A DNA stretch of 64,000 nucleotides from Acanthaster planci. Lineage: Eukaryota > Echinodermata > Asteroidea > Valvatida > Acanthasteridae. The notes beneath the pieces are model-generated. The model was not told the origin of the DNA and ran no database searches. It saw only the letters and a list, made by a program, of their open reading frames with translations. The position numbers and the translations under genes are program-made. The stretch covers positions 69,915 through 133,914 of the forward strand of contig NW_019091670.1 in assembly GCF_001949145.1 (NCBI RefSeq), written 5' to 3'. Below are positions 1 to 12,900 of the stretch, in pieces; the stretch's first letter is position 1; each line of letters opens with the position of its first letter.

Positions 1-3000
1 CCGAGCAAACTAGATCAGCGACTGCAAGCCCAGAGAAGTCGCCAGCTAGAGTGGACTCGAAAACAACTGGTGCAGAGATGGGCAAGTCTTACAAATTACT
101 TTGTGTAAAACAACAAAGTAAACTTTATATATTTACAATGAACTGAGTTTGGGATCTTACTTAATCAGTCGATTTCATTTGATTTCTGAAATACTTACCA
201 CATCACCAGATGGCGAGAAGGACGAAATCCGAAAGGAACTTCGGTTCGAAGAACCGTCTGAGGCTTCCCAGTTTGCCCAGGACGTAGAAGAAAAAACCAC
301 TCCATCTTCTGCCAAGAGGCGACGAAGCAGCGATGTAACCAGTCTGTCAACTGTCGACACCGACAAGCTTCTCTCACGATTCCCGCCAAGTGGAGTGAGC
401 CGGATGCGCCGTAGCAGCGTGGCTGTGCCGTACCAGATCAACCGGGAATCCAGCTCCTCGTCGGTTGGGAGGAGCTCCGTATCTGGAGACTCCATCCATA
501 CGCCGTCCCTGCGTAGGATGTCCCTCCAGTCGGGCACGGGCCTCGATCCGTCTTCCAGCAGCCTAGCAACTTCCCGAGGGAGCGCACCGGCCGCGCCAAA
601 AAAGCCGAAACCGCCTCGCAGGGCCAGGGCTATGTCCATGGAATTCCGGCTGGCGGATTTCTCGATGATGCTCAAATCCCTAGATACCAACGCTGGTGCA
701 GCTGCCACCGGCGGCGACATATCTGAACTGGACAAAATCACTTCCATCGGACTCCCACAGCTCGAAGCCGACATTCAAGCTCTGCAGACTCAGAAGGAGC
801 AGGACGAGCGCAGGAAAGCAGAAAAGGCGAGCAAGAAACACCGCAGGAGAGGTTCGGAGGTACAGGATGGCGAGTTAGCCCAAGGAGGTAAAATCGGTAA
901 GAAGGGACTCAAGAACGGCAAAGGACTGGACGCCTTTGGGAAGGCTTACCTCCGGCGTGGCCGTAGAGGCTCTACCGCCTTTCAGCCTTCTGGGAAGCAA
1001 CTGGCGCAACTCACTAGAGCAAACCTGGCGATGCTGGAGGCTGTGCACCGTGGAAAATGGATACCCCCAAGCTTTAGCATTCGCAGACGCACGGCGACTC
1101 GTGAAGGCAGAAAGCCAGGCTTTGGGCAGCAGCTAGGCAAATACGGCCTCCGCAAGGAGGACGTCGAGAAGACCCCAGAGCTGACCAAAGATTACAGCAC
1201 ACTGACGTTTCAGGAGAAGCTGGACCAAGACTCGCGCAAGCTTGCGAGGGTTCCTCGGCTGTCGCCTTCTCAGATGCTCAGTTCGAGTGTTGCAGACATG
1301 GGAATGCTCGCCGAATTCACAAGGGATAGCACATTCTCCATAGGACCCAAACTTCCAGACATCAATGCAGAGATCCATCTTAAACAGCCAGCGGCCATGA
1401 GCATCTGCAAGCCCTCATATCGAGGCTACGGCCTAGGTGAGGTCAACTTCCGCCAGAAACACCGCCTCTTGATTGGTGCAATCTCAGCCGACAAATTGGC
1501 GGGAAATCCTTTCTACAATTTCCTCCATGAGCACTGTCTGGAAGCCGACTTAAATTACCTGAAATTCTGGCAGGCTGCACAGGAATATCTCACGACCGGC
1601 ACGTACAGCAGCGACATCGAAGGCAGTCTGTCCCGCCACCGTCTCGCACGGCAAATCAAGGCTACCTTTCTGACTCAGACCGGGGAGTGCCATGTCTCTT
1701 TGGGAGATCGCTTAGCTGTTGAATTGTGCGGACAACTGCCACAAGACACGGCAGATGAGCTGGTTGTGCACGCTCAAAACCTAGCATGCGAAGCTCTCCA
1801 AGAAAGTTTGACCAGTTTTCAAAGACACGATCTGGAAGAATTCCTATCAAAAACGGTAACCATAATTATTACACTGTCAATACTACAGGAAAACATATAA
1901 AACTGAAAATATCAATAGAACAGAAAATGGAACTGCAGAATTCACAGAGTCGTATTCTATTCTAGTCATTTTTTTGTAAAATTTTTCTCTGAAACCTTTC
2001 TGAATCTTCCAAAATCAACTACCGCAAAGAAATCGAATGACTTATTCTATGCAACTAATTGCCCCTAGATCCTTCAAAACATTGAGTTTGAAGGATCGGG
2101 CTTTTCCATCAAGAACAGAAAGAGAATGCCTCATAAATAAAGGTTTCAACATTGTAGCTTTTATGGGCCATTGTGATTTTTTTGGCAAGACATCTCGGAA
2201 GAACTTTCAGCTGGATGCGTACTCCAGACCAAAGACTCGCCCGGCGGCCTTCCCGGAGCAACTTCCTCAGAGGGGTGTGAGCACGGACCTACTCCCTTCG
2301 GTGGAAACCTCTAGCCATGCTATCTACCAGCTTATGAAGACAGCCAGGGAGAGCGCAGCCGCTGAGGAGGAGGACAAGCGAGCGACTGACAAGGCCTTTG
2401 AAGCGGGGACGGTTAGCGCACTTGCTCCGTACCGAATGTGGAGAGCGCTGCAGCTAGCAGAAAGTGCAACGAGGGCTGGTGAGTTTGTCAGAGACTGTTG
2501 GACATCCAAAATTTGATACTGAAAAAATTGAACCCTAATCCTAATAAAAAAACCCTACTTTGTACGAAGCCATTGGCACTCTCTCCGTCTGAAATAATTG
2601 TGTCTCGACTTTATTGTTGGATTTCTGCAATGTCACCTTTTGGATTTTGGAAATCATGGAAAGTTTGGACTTGTCAATTTGGTTTAATTAAAGTCCAACC
2701 AAGTTGTAGGTGCCATTAAGAAAAATAGTTGATAAGGTGTGAAGAGTTACATGTCATATTTCTAGGATTTAAAGACATGTTATTATTTTTCTCACTAAGT
2801 TGCCGAGCCAGTTGTAGTAAGCGATCCCAGCGACCCAGATAGTGACAGTGAAGATGAGGGGAGTCTCAGGCGAAAACTTACCACCGTCTTCCGTAAACGT
2901 AAGGCAGTGTCACATTCACCTGAGTCTGATTAGCCAGCAACAGTTCTGTCCATTATATTGTTGCATCTCTTTGAAATGTAAATATCGCTGAGCTTAACGC

Positions 3001-6000
3001 AATGACATTTTAAGACTGATCAGGGATTTAACAGGAATGAATAAATATGTATCTGAAATATTCAAAATTTGTACTCAGAATTACAGCAATTCAACTGGAT
3101 TCTTGATCGGGATAGGTTGACTCCGAAGGAGGCAGGATAAGGATAACTCCAACTCAATTTCTGTCGAGCTGAAACATTGCATGCTTAAAGGTACGATTTC
3201 AATTTGAAGGCAAACCGAAGCCAGCAAAAGACATGGGCCCAAGACCTTCCTTCGGCCCGTCAAGCCAGCGTGCCTTGGGCATACATCGCACCGTCCAGGC
3301 CAGGGCAAGCAGGCACACACCGGACGAGGAAGCAATGGGCACAGGCAAGGCAGTGTGCAGGGCCATCCGGAAAGACGGCAAGACTATCCACAGACCTCCA
3401 AGACCAAAGTAAATCATTTTTGTCTGAAAGTCATGTTTCACCGAAGGATTGTGATTAAAATGAAACCACTCCCTCAATTAAATCTCAGAATTATCTAGAA
3501 ATGTTTGTTTTAACTTGGAATATGATATCCTGATTTCAAACGACACTTTTGAAAGGAAAATGTAACAAGATCTTAAAAAGTATAATTGGTCTCTATGCAT
3601 ATGCCGGCAATAAAGATTGATACAACACTACCATTGACAAATAATTTTGATATTTTTACTAAACAAAATAGAATTAATTTGCGCTCACTTTGGCGATTTT
3701 TTTCACAATGTTAAGTGATTTCCTACTGAATCTTTAAATATCTTTGAATTTGTGACAGTTTCTTACAAAATAAATTTAGTCACAACGGTTATGTTAAACT
3801 GTTGGCACTGATCTTCCCGCTTTTTCTCCACAGAGTCTTCCAAGACGTTCTCCGAGACAGCAGCCATCAGGAATTCCTGAAGCGATTCCTGGCCCAGCGA
3901 AAGTCAGATCTTCCCTTGCAGTTCTGGCAGGCCGTGGAGAACATGAAGACGTCGTGCAGAGACGCCAAGAGCAGGCAGTCCAAAACGATCATGATCGTGC
4001 GCAAGTTCTTCTGCAAGGCTACAGACTTTGGTAAATTTTAACAGCGAGAGATTGCAAATAACACAGTGCAACGTGCACCTGCAAGCTCCACCAAATGTAC
4101 ACCACAAACATCTGCCTGTATCTGTTTTGGTATCTTCCTCCAGGTTACGCTTTGCAATGCGATGCCGAAATCATCCAAGACATTCCCCATTTGGAGAAGG
4201 TGACGCCTCAAATGCTCCTGTCGGCCCAGGCCTGTGTGGCTAGGAGTATGGAAGAAAAGTGGTACTTTTTCCTTCCCCGATATCCTTGACGGATGTTTTG
4301 CCTCTGTTTAGTCTTTGATTGTACTTTTTCACCGCGTCATTCAGAAGCAAATTGAGAATTTATGCAAAAGTTGGAATCAAGTTGTCATGATTTATAAAGA
4401 GTCAACAACAGTATTAAAGTTCTCAGCCTAGAAGAAAGCTATTCCTTAACCTCACCAAAGTAGTTCCTTTTTTCCGTTCATCCCTTGTTACTCCGAGTTG
4501 TATTTGACCAGCCATGTGATTGGCTAACTCTGATCAAAGTGCAGATGTGTTCAACCGAATCCCCGCCTTAGGAAATTCAAAACGGGACCTCTTAAGGCTT
4601 GTCATCTCGAATAGACAACCAGATGTCCCCAACCATCATGGACTAACATGCATTTAATAATCGAAAGGTTGTTCTGTGTTTTCCTACATAAACTTCTTGA
4701 TCAAACTTGCTGCATTACTTTACATTTTTTGAGTGAAGGTTTGAGCAGTACCAAGAAACCTTCCCGGATGAGACTTCGGATGAGGAAAGCGAAGAAGGCA
4801 GTGCCACTGAAGACGAAAAACTTGCCCCAAGGGATAAAAATGTGAGCAAGAATCAATGACAGCGGTCAGTGGAAAGTGATCGAGGTTTTGTCTTTGATCT
4901 AAAGTTGCGTCGTATTAAACTTGGATGATCTATCTTTGGAAACGCAACAACATCATGTCTCCACAAATTGGCAACACCATCAAATCAGAGAAAGTCCGAC
5001 AGCTACAAGAACTATACATTGACCCATACTAGCCTAAAACTAGGTTGTTATGAAAACGTACCTATCTGATCAGTCTATCAGTGTGGTTGTCACATACTGA
5101 GTTAGTTCTGCAACCTGTCGCTATTTTACTGGTTCAATTTCATCCCACAGAAAGCCCTGTGGGCAATGTTTATCAACAATGTGACATCATTCCGACGAGG
5201 CCTGATGAATAGGGCTACCATGATCGCCTTCAAAGTGTTCTTTGAGAAGGAGGTCCAGCGAGAGTTGGAAAGTAAGAGGAGCTGACATTTTTCCATGGAC
5301 TTAAAATTTGACAAAAGAAATTTCACCAACGCGGTATACGAGCTTGCCCCTTACAAATAGTGACCATTGATCTGTCATCTGCTTTGGAAATTGATACTAC
5401 TAAACATGAGCCTCGAAACTCGTACTTGGGCAAGAAATCGTGCACAAAGACAAAGTAGGTATAACCTGGAAACTTTCTCTGTACATTCATGTAATCACTT
5501 CAAAGTAAACCTTTCATAGAAACTGTGGCTGGCGCCGAGAGGGATCCTTAAGAGGACACGATTATGGGTTTGTGTGTGTGCACATGGTTTTAGGAGACAT
5601 ATGATGCAGCATCCATGCCCCTATATATTTCATATGAATGGGCACAAAAACCATGGTTTTTCACATGAGATGCATTCTCTCCCGGAGGTGGTGCATGGTG
5701 CCAGTGGCGCTAAAATGCCTTTCAATTACGCTATTATTTTGTTTTACCAGTCCATTTATTACTACGGAGGGTCTTTAGCCCATTGTAATCTGCACCATCA
5801 ATGCCTGTGTCTTTGTTGTTGTTGTTGTTTCGGCTCAACAGAACAGAAGCAGACTGGGGTTCAGAGCAAGCGCATGATCAGCAACAAGGTTATCATCGTT
5901 GATAAACTCAAGAATGACCTCAGCTTTTGGGCAGAGGTCGAAAGGTTAGATTGTTAGATCGTTTCGATTATACATTATTTTAGTTATTTTGTTGATTAGA

Positions 6001-7846
6001 TGTTTGACTGTTTTGTGGACAGACGGAGGTATTTGTTGATGATTGCTAAAATGCCTAGCTGCCCCTGAAAGTGTTCAGTTGGCCGGATTGTTGGCTATTA
6101 CCGCGCTGTAAATACCGGTTTCCATTCCAGATACAAAGAATTGGCTGATTCTGCCGCCCGCGCAGCAGCAACGGGCACGTACACATTGGACGATGAAGAA
6201 GACGTGCAGAAAAAGGCGAAAGCGATCATTGATTGTTACATAGACTCGCAGGTGCCGCCAAAACTACAGGTACAGAACTCCATATGCAACATTTTTGCCC
6301 AGAGTTTGCCACTGGAAAACAGCCTAACACAGACACCAACCACGGGTGTCATTGTAATGTGCAAGTAGATGTCAAACAGCCGAATAATGCAAGATGTGAT
6401 GTCTTCTTCGGTAGATGAGTCTCTCATTCTTTCCCGCAGAATTCTCTTCAACTCCCGCTTTCCATTCCCTTTAGAAAATGAACAGAATTTGAACGGTGGT
6501 GGCAATTCAGTCATGGATTTAATTATCAAACATAACTAATAAGTGAAAATAAGAAAAAAAAACCAAGTATAGAAATAAACAAATATATATATATATGACA
6601 GGTGGAAATACTTATATTCACGTGAAAACAGTTGTTTGGCCAAGTTTGTAAAGTGCAATTCATTCCAAAGTGTCAGTGTCCTGTTCTCCCAATCTATCCT
6701 TTGAAATAAATTACTAGATCAACACTTCCCAAGAGATAGCTGATGAGATCATAGAAACGTATGAGAACGGTCTGATTGAGAGAGGCCTCTTTCACGATGC
6801 TGCCGTCTCCATCTTCAGCGTTCTGCTCTACTGCTGGAAAAAGTAGGTCCTGGATACCTTTTAGATGTTTCAGAGTTAATTAGACAAGTCTGTCAGTATA
6901 GCTATGAAAATAAAGACAATGATGAGGTTGATATGCCAGTTTTGATCTCTTTGACTCCAAGATTCTGCCGTGAGCGGTTTGCCCCACCAAGCAAGAAGCC
7001 GAGCCGGGCGGCCTTGTCCTCTCAGCCGCCTATTAAGAAGAAGAAACGAAAGAGGAAGCGACACCCGTCCACGCCCCGTGTGGCTGGCGTCAAGATCAAA
7101 ACCATAACGGGCACATCTGGTGTGTATACTATCGGTGTACTACTTGCTTAAGTTCTTCTGAAAGTGCACATTCGATTACAAATCAAAATCAAGATTTACA
7201 TATGGATTTCAGTAGCCCTAAACGGGATAAATCAACATTTGTATGAGGTTTGGAAGATTTGGAAGGCATATAAAGCCTATGAGGAAGACTCAGACCAGCC
7301 ATTTTTACCCCCTCTTACGAGTTTTACACCAAAGAATGTGCCATTCAGTTCTTGAAGATTTGGGCTGACTCGAAGTTTCTGGCAGTATAATATAATTTAG
7401 AAAGGTGAGGTTAAAGCAATGGAAAATTTGACCAGAATCAGATTTGAAACCAGAATATCCGGGCGGTAATTTCGAAACCTAGTTCTGACTATAATACGGT
7501 ATAACGGCTCTTCTTGGTACCAGTTGACGAGCCACCCAAGATGCAGTTTAACCTACAGACCGGTATCCAGCTTGTCCTGCCCCCCAAGCCTCCCAGCTAC
7601 GACTCGGAGCGTCTCCGTGCCATGATCCGGCAGCTCTACCCAGAGGGCGGTCAGGACTCCGCCCTCGGTGACGAAAACAAACTGCTGCACCTGTACCAGG
7701 TGGCGCAGCAGCTACAAGCCCAACAGCAGCAACAGCAGCAGCACGGCCAGCAAGGCAGCCACGCCCAGAGGCGACTGAGTCGGTCAATTGGACACCATTT
7801 GCAGATGGCAGCTAGGCAGCTTTTGCCGGGCGGACATGGTACCTAA
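1..7846 (+). CDS. RGS22: RGS22-like regulator of G-protein signalling, 3' 14 exons (5' end outside window)
   Basis: Spliced exons: 1-85 (cut by window edge), 210-1855, 2190-2478, 2800-2898, 3210-3408, 3834-4030, 4144-4261, 4739-4841, 5151-5271, 5842-5944, 6131-6269, 6718-6842, 6962-7119, 7524-7846 (stop TAA). All junction phases agree and give 3705 nt, 1234 residues. The N-terminal half is Ser/Arg-rich and probably disordered; residues about 441-577 (LEADLNYLKFWQAAQEYL), 773-890 (FLKRFLAQRKSDLPLQFWQA) and 913-1080 (LWAMFINNVTSFRRGLMN) are three RGS-type helical modules. RGS proteins bind G-alpha subunits and usually speed GTP hydrolysis; vertebrate RGS22 (about 1260 residues) is a multi-RGS protein of testis. 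Length, domain number and the C-terminal tail fit RGS22. The tail has a basic stretch (PIKKKKRKRKRH) and a seven-glutamine run. Whether the RGS modules are active GAPs cannot be told. The donor of the first exon (GTCTTA) is weak, so its end at 85 is less sure than the rest. Confidence 0.85.
1447..1855 (+). other. first RGS domain of RGS22-like protein
   Basis: This is the 3' part of the 1.6 kb exon 210-1855. It encodes the classic RGS pattern: an N-terminal F-x-x-F-L-x-x-H helix (NPFYNFLHEHC), then NYLKFWQAAQEYL, and a C-terminal FQRHDLEEFLSKT helix. The exon ends at a GTAACC donor in phase 0, exactly at the end of the module. Confidence 0.8.
3834..4841 (+). other. second RGS module (exons 3834-4030, 4144-4261, 4739-4841)
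   Basis: Three exons encode VFQDVLRDSSHQEFLKRFL, then LPLQFWQAVENMK, then MEEKWFEQYQETFPDE, the order of helices in an RGS domain. The end of the third exon is an acidic linker (EESEEGSATEDEK). Junction phases are 1 (4030/4144), 2 (4261/4739) and 0 (4841). Confidence 0.75.
5812..5830. repeat. TTG microsatellite in an RGS22 intron
   Basis: Short run of TTG units just upstream of the acceptor of exon 5842-5944; its pyrimidine content probably serves as the polypyrimidine tract. Confidence 0.6.
6583..6596. repeat. AT dinucleotide microsatellite
   Basis: Seven AT units in the intron between RGS22 exons 6131-6269 and 6718-6842. Confidence 0.7.
7721..7741 (+). repeat. CAG/CAA tract coding for polyglutamine in RGS22
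   Basis: Seven consecutive Gln codons (mixed CAA and CAG) in the last exon, in a Gln-rich segment (VAQQLQAQ just before, HGQQG just after). Confidence 0.8.
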
Positions 7847-9481
7847 TGATTGTGTCAGAAAAGTTCAGCGAAAGAGGAGAGCTTTAATTTCAAGACAAGA
7901 AACCCAAATTGTAATATGACGAGGCCTCAATTTCCTGGAGCTGCTTTGCAAAAAGTCTATACAACTTAAACTTTCTTGCTGAACACAAAGCAACTTGAAA
8001 TAAGTCACGAGCAGTACACACCACGCAACAATTTGGCTGGTAACTGTTGCTAAGCAAAACGTATGGCAAAGTTGCGCAATAGCTCAACGAAATTGGTATC
8101 TACCCGGACAGATAGCCCTAGCGTGTTTAAGCAATTCATTTTAGAGACAGTTAGTGAAATCTACAAGGCATTTTTAGTAATCACACATTTGAAAATAAAA
8201 AACTAGGCAGCGATATGTTTTTATGGATATAGAGGCTCATGTGCAGTTTTTGGCTGGAGTGCGTCGAAACATATTTATGCTAATTCTACTAGGAATTTAA
8301 GATAAACTTCCTTGTTCAAAACTTCCCCAGGTGACACGATGCACCTTTATTGCCAAGTCACTGCAGCACAATATACTTGGGCATGTAATGTTTCAATTAG
8401 AGTTCCTGGTGATGTTAACTCAAAAACTGACTTTCTAAGTAATACCGTGTTTGGTAATTTCAGTGCTTTGATTATAAATTAAACATTTATTCCAGGATTT
8501 CACATAAGCAAGTAAACCTCTAGAAATGACGACACAACAAATTAATTTCTCCCCAAAGGCCACCCCATGCCTGCATGTAAATCAGTGCGATCACCGAGGA
8601 TGAGAACGGGAATATCATTCATGTTTGAAATAAAATCCATGTTACTGTAGGCCTTTTAGAATCCCAACGTATGGAACAAAACATCACTGACAAACTCTAT
8701 TTTCTGCTGGCTAAATTGTTTATGGAAATAAAAAACGATGAACTTAAATGACAAACCAAGCTGGGAAGAGCAGGCTACTGCTTAGTTATATTGTATGACT
8801 ATTGAGAGTTTTGCATTAGAGATATAAACGTCGTTCCAGTATTTTACAAGTGTCCGATTTTTGGTTGTGGAAATAACTGCACACCACCAACTGTGTCTCC
8901 CTTCATCAGAACACTGATGACACAACTGGGCATTCACAGCACTGAAAATCAAACCTGAAACTGTTCCGAATAGCAACGATTCGGAGTTTCATGAAAACAG
9001 AGATTTGACTATCGTGAGGCAGGAACAGACTGTTCACAAGTCCACATTGCCTCTGTTCATTGTTTTAAGCTTCAATGATTAGACTCAAATTTATACGGTT
9101 TCAGAATCTGCTCATTTCATTCATCCAGTTGTCCGCGATTAACACAGTCCTAAATGTTCACGATCCACTTGTACAGACCAGAGATCACACAGCAGACAGA
9201 TAATGCAGATTATGCAGATGCTCTATCTTTATTTCAGAACAGCATTCATTAGAATTACGTGGACAGTTTTTGGTCTGTCTGTGACTAGAGGATCACTCTG
9301 CTCCTTGTTTCCGAGGTTTTGCTTCCTATGAGTGATCGTTTTTGTGGCCTTCACGTGGGGTTTCCCGCTCTCCATATTATTTGTGCAAATGAATATCACT
9401 TGTCGCTCAAGCGACTTGAGACCAAGACTAGGCTAAGCACAAAACCGGCTCAGTAGGTCACTGTTAACCACAGAGCCCCAG
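7847..9481. other. RGS22 3' UTR and intergenic sequence, no gene seen
   Basis: AT-rich, no credible coding exon on either strand. AATAAA at 8194-8199 is the first canonical polyadenylation signal after the RGS22 stop on the plus strand. On the minus strand, AATAAA at 9228-9233 is one possible distal end of the facing KCC transcript. Neither is confirmed. Confidence 0.4.
8194..8199 (+). terminator. candidate poly(A) signal of RGS22
   Basis: AATAAA about 350 bases after the stop codon. Chosen only by position and match to the consensus. Confidence 0.35.
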
Positions 9482-9981
9482 TTTAAAAAGCAACTCTAAG
9501 GAAAACATGTTTTCTGTGATTTTTACCTGTTCAATTAATTGGAAACATCCAAATCGAACGCAATGTCGTTTGTTTTCAGAGCTCAATATAACAAGCTAAA
9601 AAGGGCTTTTTTTCCTGTTTATGCCAAGATGCGAATCCTGAACATGCTGAATGTAGATTGCGTCATTCTGAGAAAACACAGAAAACGGGGGAACCCTCGC
9701 CGTGTTCGTAGTGGATAAACCCTTGGTCATTGTTTGGCGTGCACAAGAGAATTATCCACTACGAAAGTAAGGTCAGGGTTCCCCTCGTTTTATATGTTTT
9801 CTCAGAATGACGTAATCAACATTCTAAATTCGCACTTTGGCATGAACAGGAAAAGCCCTTTTTAGCTTGTTATAGTTGAGCTCTGAAGACAAATGACACT
9901 GAGTCCGATTTCTATGCTTCCCTATTTATTTGAACAGATAAATTCAGAGAAAACGTGTTTTCCTTAGAGTTGCTCTTTAAA
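9482..9981. repeat. ~500 bp imperfect foldback (inverted repeat)
   Basis: The left arm (9482 to about 9717) and the right arm (about 9752 to 9981) are reverse complements over nearly their full length with scattered substitutions and small indels. Matching landmarks: TTTAAA-AGCAACTCTAAGG against the reverse of the end at 9961-9981; ATAACAAGCTAAAAAGGGC (about 9588) against the block at 9854-9873; CATTCTGAGAAAACA (about 9664) against 9794-9810; GTAGTGGATAA against TTATCCACTAC next to the loop of about 34 bases. No transposase is inside and no clear target duplication was seen. Likely a non-autonomous palindromic MITE/foldback element. If the KCC 3' UTR extends this far it would form a long hairpin RNA. 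Confidence 0.75.
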
Positions 9982-12900
9982 ATTGGCACATACTAATGTT
10001 TTCGAACATAATCGGAAAAAATACTGCTCTGATTATAAGAAAACATTTTTTTGTATGGTACACCATGTTTGAGAGCTGAGATTTAAAAAACAAACCCATA
10101 AAACACACAGTCTGCATGTACTTACTTTGATTGTCCCAAACACCTGAGCACTTTATCTAAAACAGAATCATCCGACGTTTTTAACCATTCACAGCTTCCA
10201 AAATACTAACCTTTAAACAAACAGCTTATGCAATACCAAATCTAAAAGACTGCCCACGTAAATGGCGATAACGATTACATGTAGTCAGTAGAGAACAGGA
10301 AAAAACCCGAAGCGCTCTACAATCTGAACTCAAACCTACGGAAAGAATACCTTTTCAAAACTGCATAGCTGGTGATGTTACAAAACATGACTATATTTTG
10401 AGTATCATGAAGATTGACATTGCATTTAACATTTTAATTGCATTAAAACACACTTATTGATTAAAAAAATAACTTCAAAATTGAGAGACATAACCTGCAT
10501 CGGTGGACAAACTATAAAGCATCTGCCAGCTAACACATGCATTCAGCAAAAATAATTTCTGTTTATATGTAATCAAGTAGATTTAAAGATAACGAATATA
10601 TTAGCTCAGTCAATGTTTAATGAAAAATAAAACTAAATCAAAACAAGTTACACAGAGCGAAGCCTATCTCTAAGAAGTCACCCCTTCCTTTGTACAAGAC
10701 CAAATCAACTTCAGAAGAACATACAAAACATACATGTATCTAGAGGACGAAACCAGTTTGCTGAAGATATCGACAGGAACATGAAAAAAAAATCCATCAG
10801 TTAAATTAAAATGGGTACATGTAGTTCAAACAGCCAGCCATGCAAATGTTAGGCAGGGAGGAAAAATATTCTGACCTTCGAAAAAAGTCACACCTGTAAC
10901 CACACAGAGAAAAACTCCAGCAACGCGTACGTAACTAATTTTGAAAAAAAAAATTACACAAACAAAAAATAGAACTCATTAGCATCTGTATTAAATTGAT
11001 TACTATCGATATTACACATTCTGCACCAATTATACAATGACATAAAATAACTAATTTGTCAATAAATATAATTTGCTAAAGCACAACTCTGTACACTCGG
11101 GTAAAAAAGAAGCCATAAAAGAGATTATGCCAAGAATATTGGTTAAATGAACAGGTCAGCCTTACCGCTGTATTAGTCGTGTTGACGCTTTGGCTATGGT
11201 CCATTACTACATACATTTGGATTAAATCGATGTAATCATGTAACTTCAATGACAAATTTTCTCCACAACAGTGACAGTCGATGGAATTTAAACATTTGAA
11301 GAATTACTCTTTAGGGCACATGCATGCTCATGTATAAAGAAGACTTATTAACAAAGCCATGCACTGTATTATTATTAATATTATTATTTTGGTTTCCTTT
11401 GGTTAAACTTGATTTTACGGTTCAGAGATGGATAACAAACTTCACTTGACATTTCCCGAATTCTGTAACCTGTCCAGAAAATGACCACTTCGGATCAACT
11501 GAAGAAAAAAACCAGTTTACGACAGCGAGTTGATACACTTCCTATTCTTAAAAAAAGCAAACACCTTGGACCAATCAACTTTCTTGCCACCTTTCTGTTT
11601 TACCCGGTCACAAATCTTTTCAACACTAACTAGTCCCCACAGTAAATGCTGCCAGCCGAACTGAAAACCCAGGACTGCTAGTTACAACACTCAACCCCTC
11701 CCCGCCCAAAAAACCCACACCGTAAAAAGCTAAAAGCCAATACTACAAAACAAAGTGAAGAGAGGAACAAGGTTTTCGGGGTTATAAACTGCCACTATTA
11801 ACTCACAAATCTTTGGGAACTGACACCGGACACTGAACCCCTTCCATGCACCATCAGTGGGTCTTAACAAAATACGTCATCATGAACTCAAATGCGGCAG
11901 ATTGTTAATAACTTCACCTTTTTTCCAGCCAATGCCCACCATGGTGATCTATGACATCTTTACTTCTTTCTTTCTTTTAACAAGTTTTCTTTGTATATTC
12001 AACAGAGGCCTATATGTACAAATGTTTACATACATTTTAAAAATATGCCATCTATGCATTGTCAGTGATCAAGAATAGTTTTGCAGCAAATGCGTGCTCA
12101 GGTTGGTGATAAATATGCTCGTCAACGCTCTGCAGGGACTCAGTCAATCCACAACAATGGTGGGGTTTCATCCAGGTTTCGGCTTTGCAGGGAAAAGAAA
12201 TTCTTCTTTTTTTCAGCTTATTTAGTCACTTTGTCGGATTAGAAATGCATGGACTTGAACAGAGCAATCAGTAGGACAGAATAAACTTAACTCAAGAATA
12301 AACCATGTGTAGCACTCATTAACGGCATATGAAATTGTGCGCCCCATTGAAAAAGGAACACGATTCAACATTTGTGGCTCACAACACAGCATCTTCGTGT
12401 CCATGGAATACGTCCATTCGGTATCTAACCAGTAACATTAGCCATTTGATAAAAATATCATTTCCACTTTAAACTGACACTGAGGAAGATTTGCACAAGT
12501 ACCTTACATACCACAGAGTTGTCTGTCATCCAACTATGGTTCACTCCACAGGTGTATACTTACATTTCATCTTCCAACCTCCTCCCTAAAGAAGTGGACT
12601 TTTATAAACTGAGGGAAGAGTCAAACACTGATGACAAATGGAAGACTTCTGTGCAAACAGACCAAAAGGCACATGCTACGAGTTCTTGGACAATGCCTTC
12701 CAAAAATATTCGTCTGATTTCAATTTTATTATGAAGCATTTTTGTCTGTTTATCAAACATGAAGGTGCTGTACAAAAAATGGCAGCTGTCGTAGCAAAAA
12801 CTCAATGATAGCACCTTGTTTATCTTAAGTAGACTAAGATACATAATTACACAACTGGAATGGACTTTAAACTGCTTTGAGAAGTCACATCACTAAATCA

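Larger units (their letters stand above)
5151..6842 (+). other. third RGS-type module (exons 5151-5271, 5842-5944, 6131-6269, 6718-6842)
   Basis: Reads KALWAMFINNVTSFRRGLMN, then LKNDLSFWAEVERYKELAD, then a helix-rich tail ending VSIFSVLLYCWKK. F-W spacing matches an RGS fold but is more diverged than in the first two modules. For the exon at 5842 the acceptor after ...CAACAG is the only nearby AG that keeps the frame. Confidence 0.65.

Noticed and set aside
175-774. 199-codon open frame antisense to RGS22
   Set aside because: Mirror of a long Ser/Arg-rich exon; no independent coding sign, no splice or start context.
3204-3458. Open frame MKANRSQQKTWAQDL in the RGS22 region
   Set aside because: Wrong frame. 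Exon 3210-3408 read in the phase required by its neighbours gives KPKPAKDMGPRPSFG...RPPRPK.
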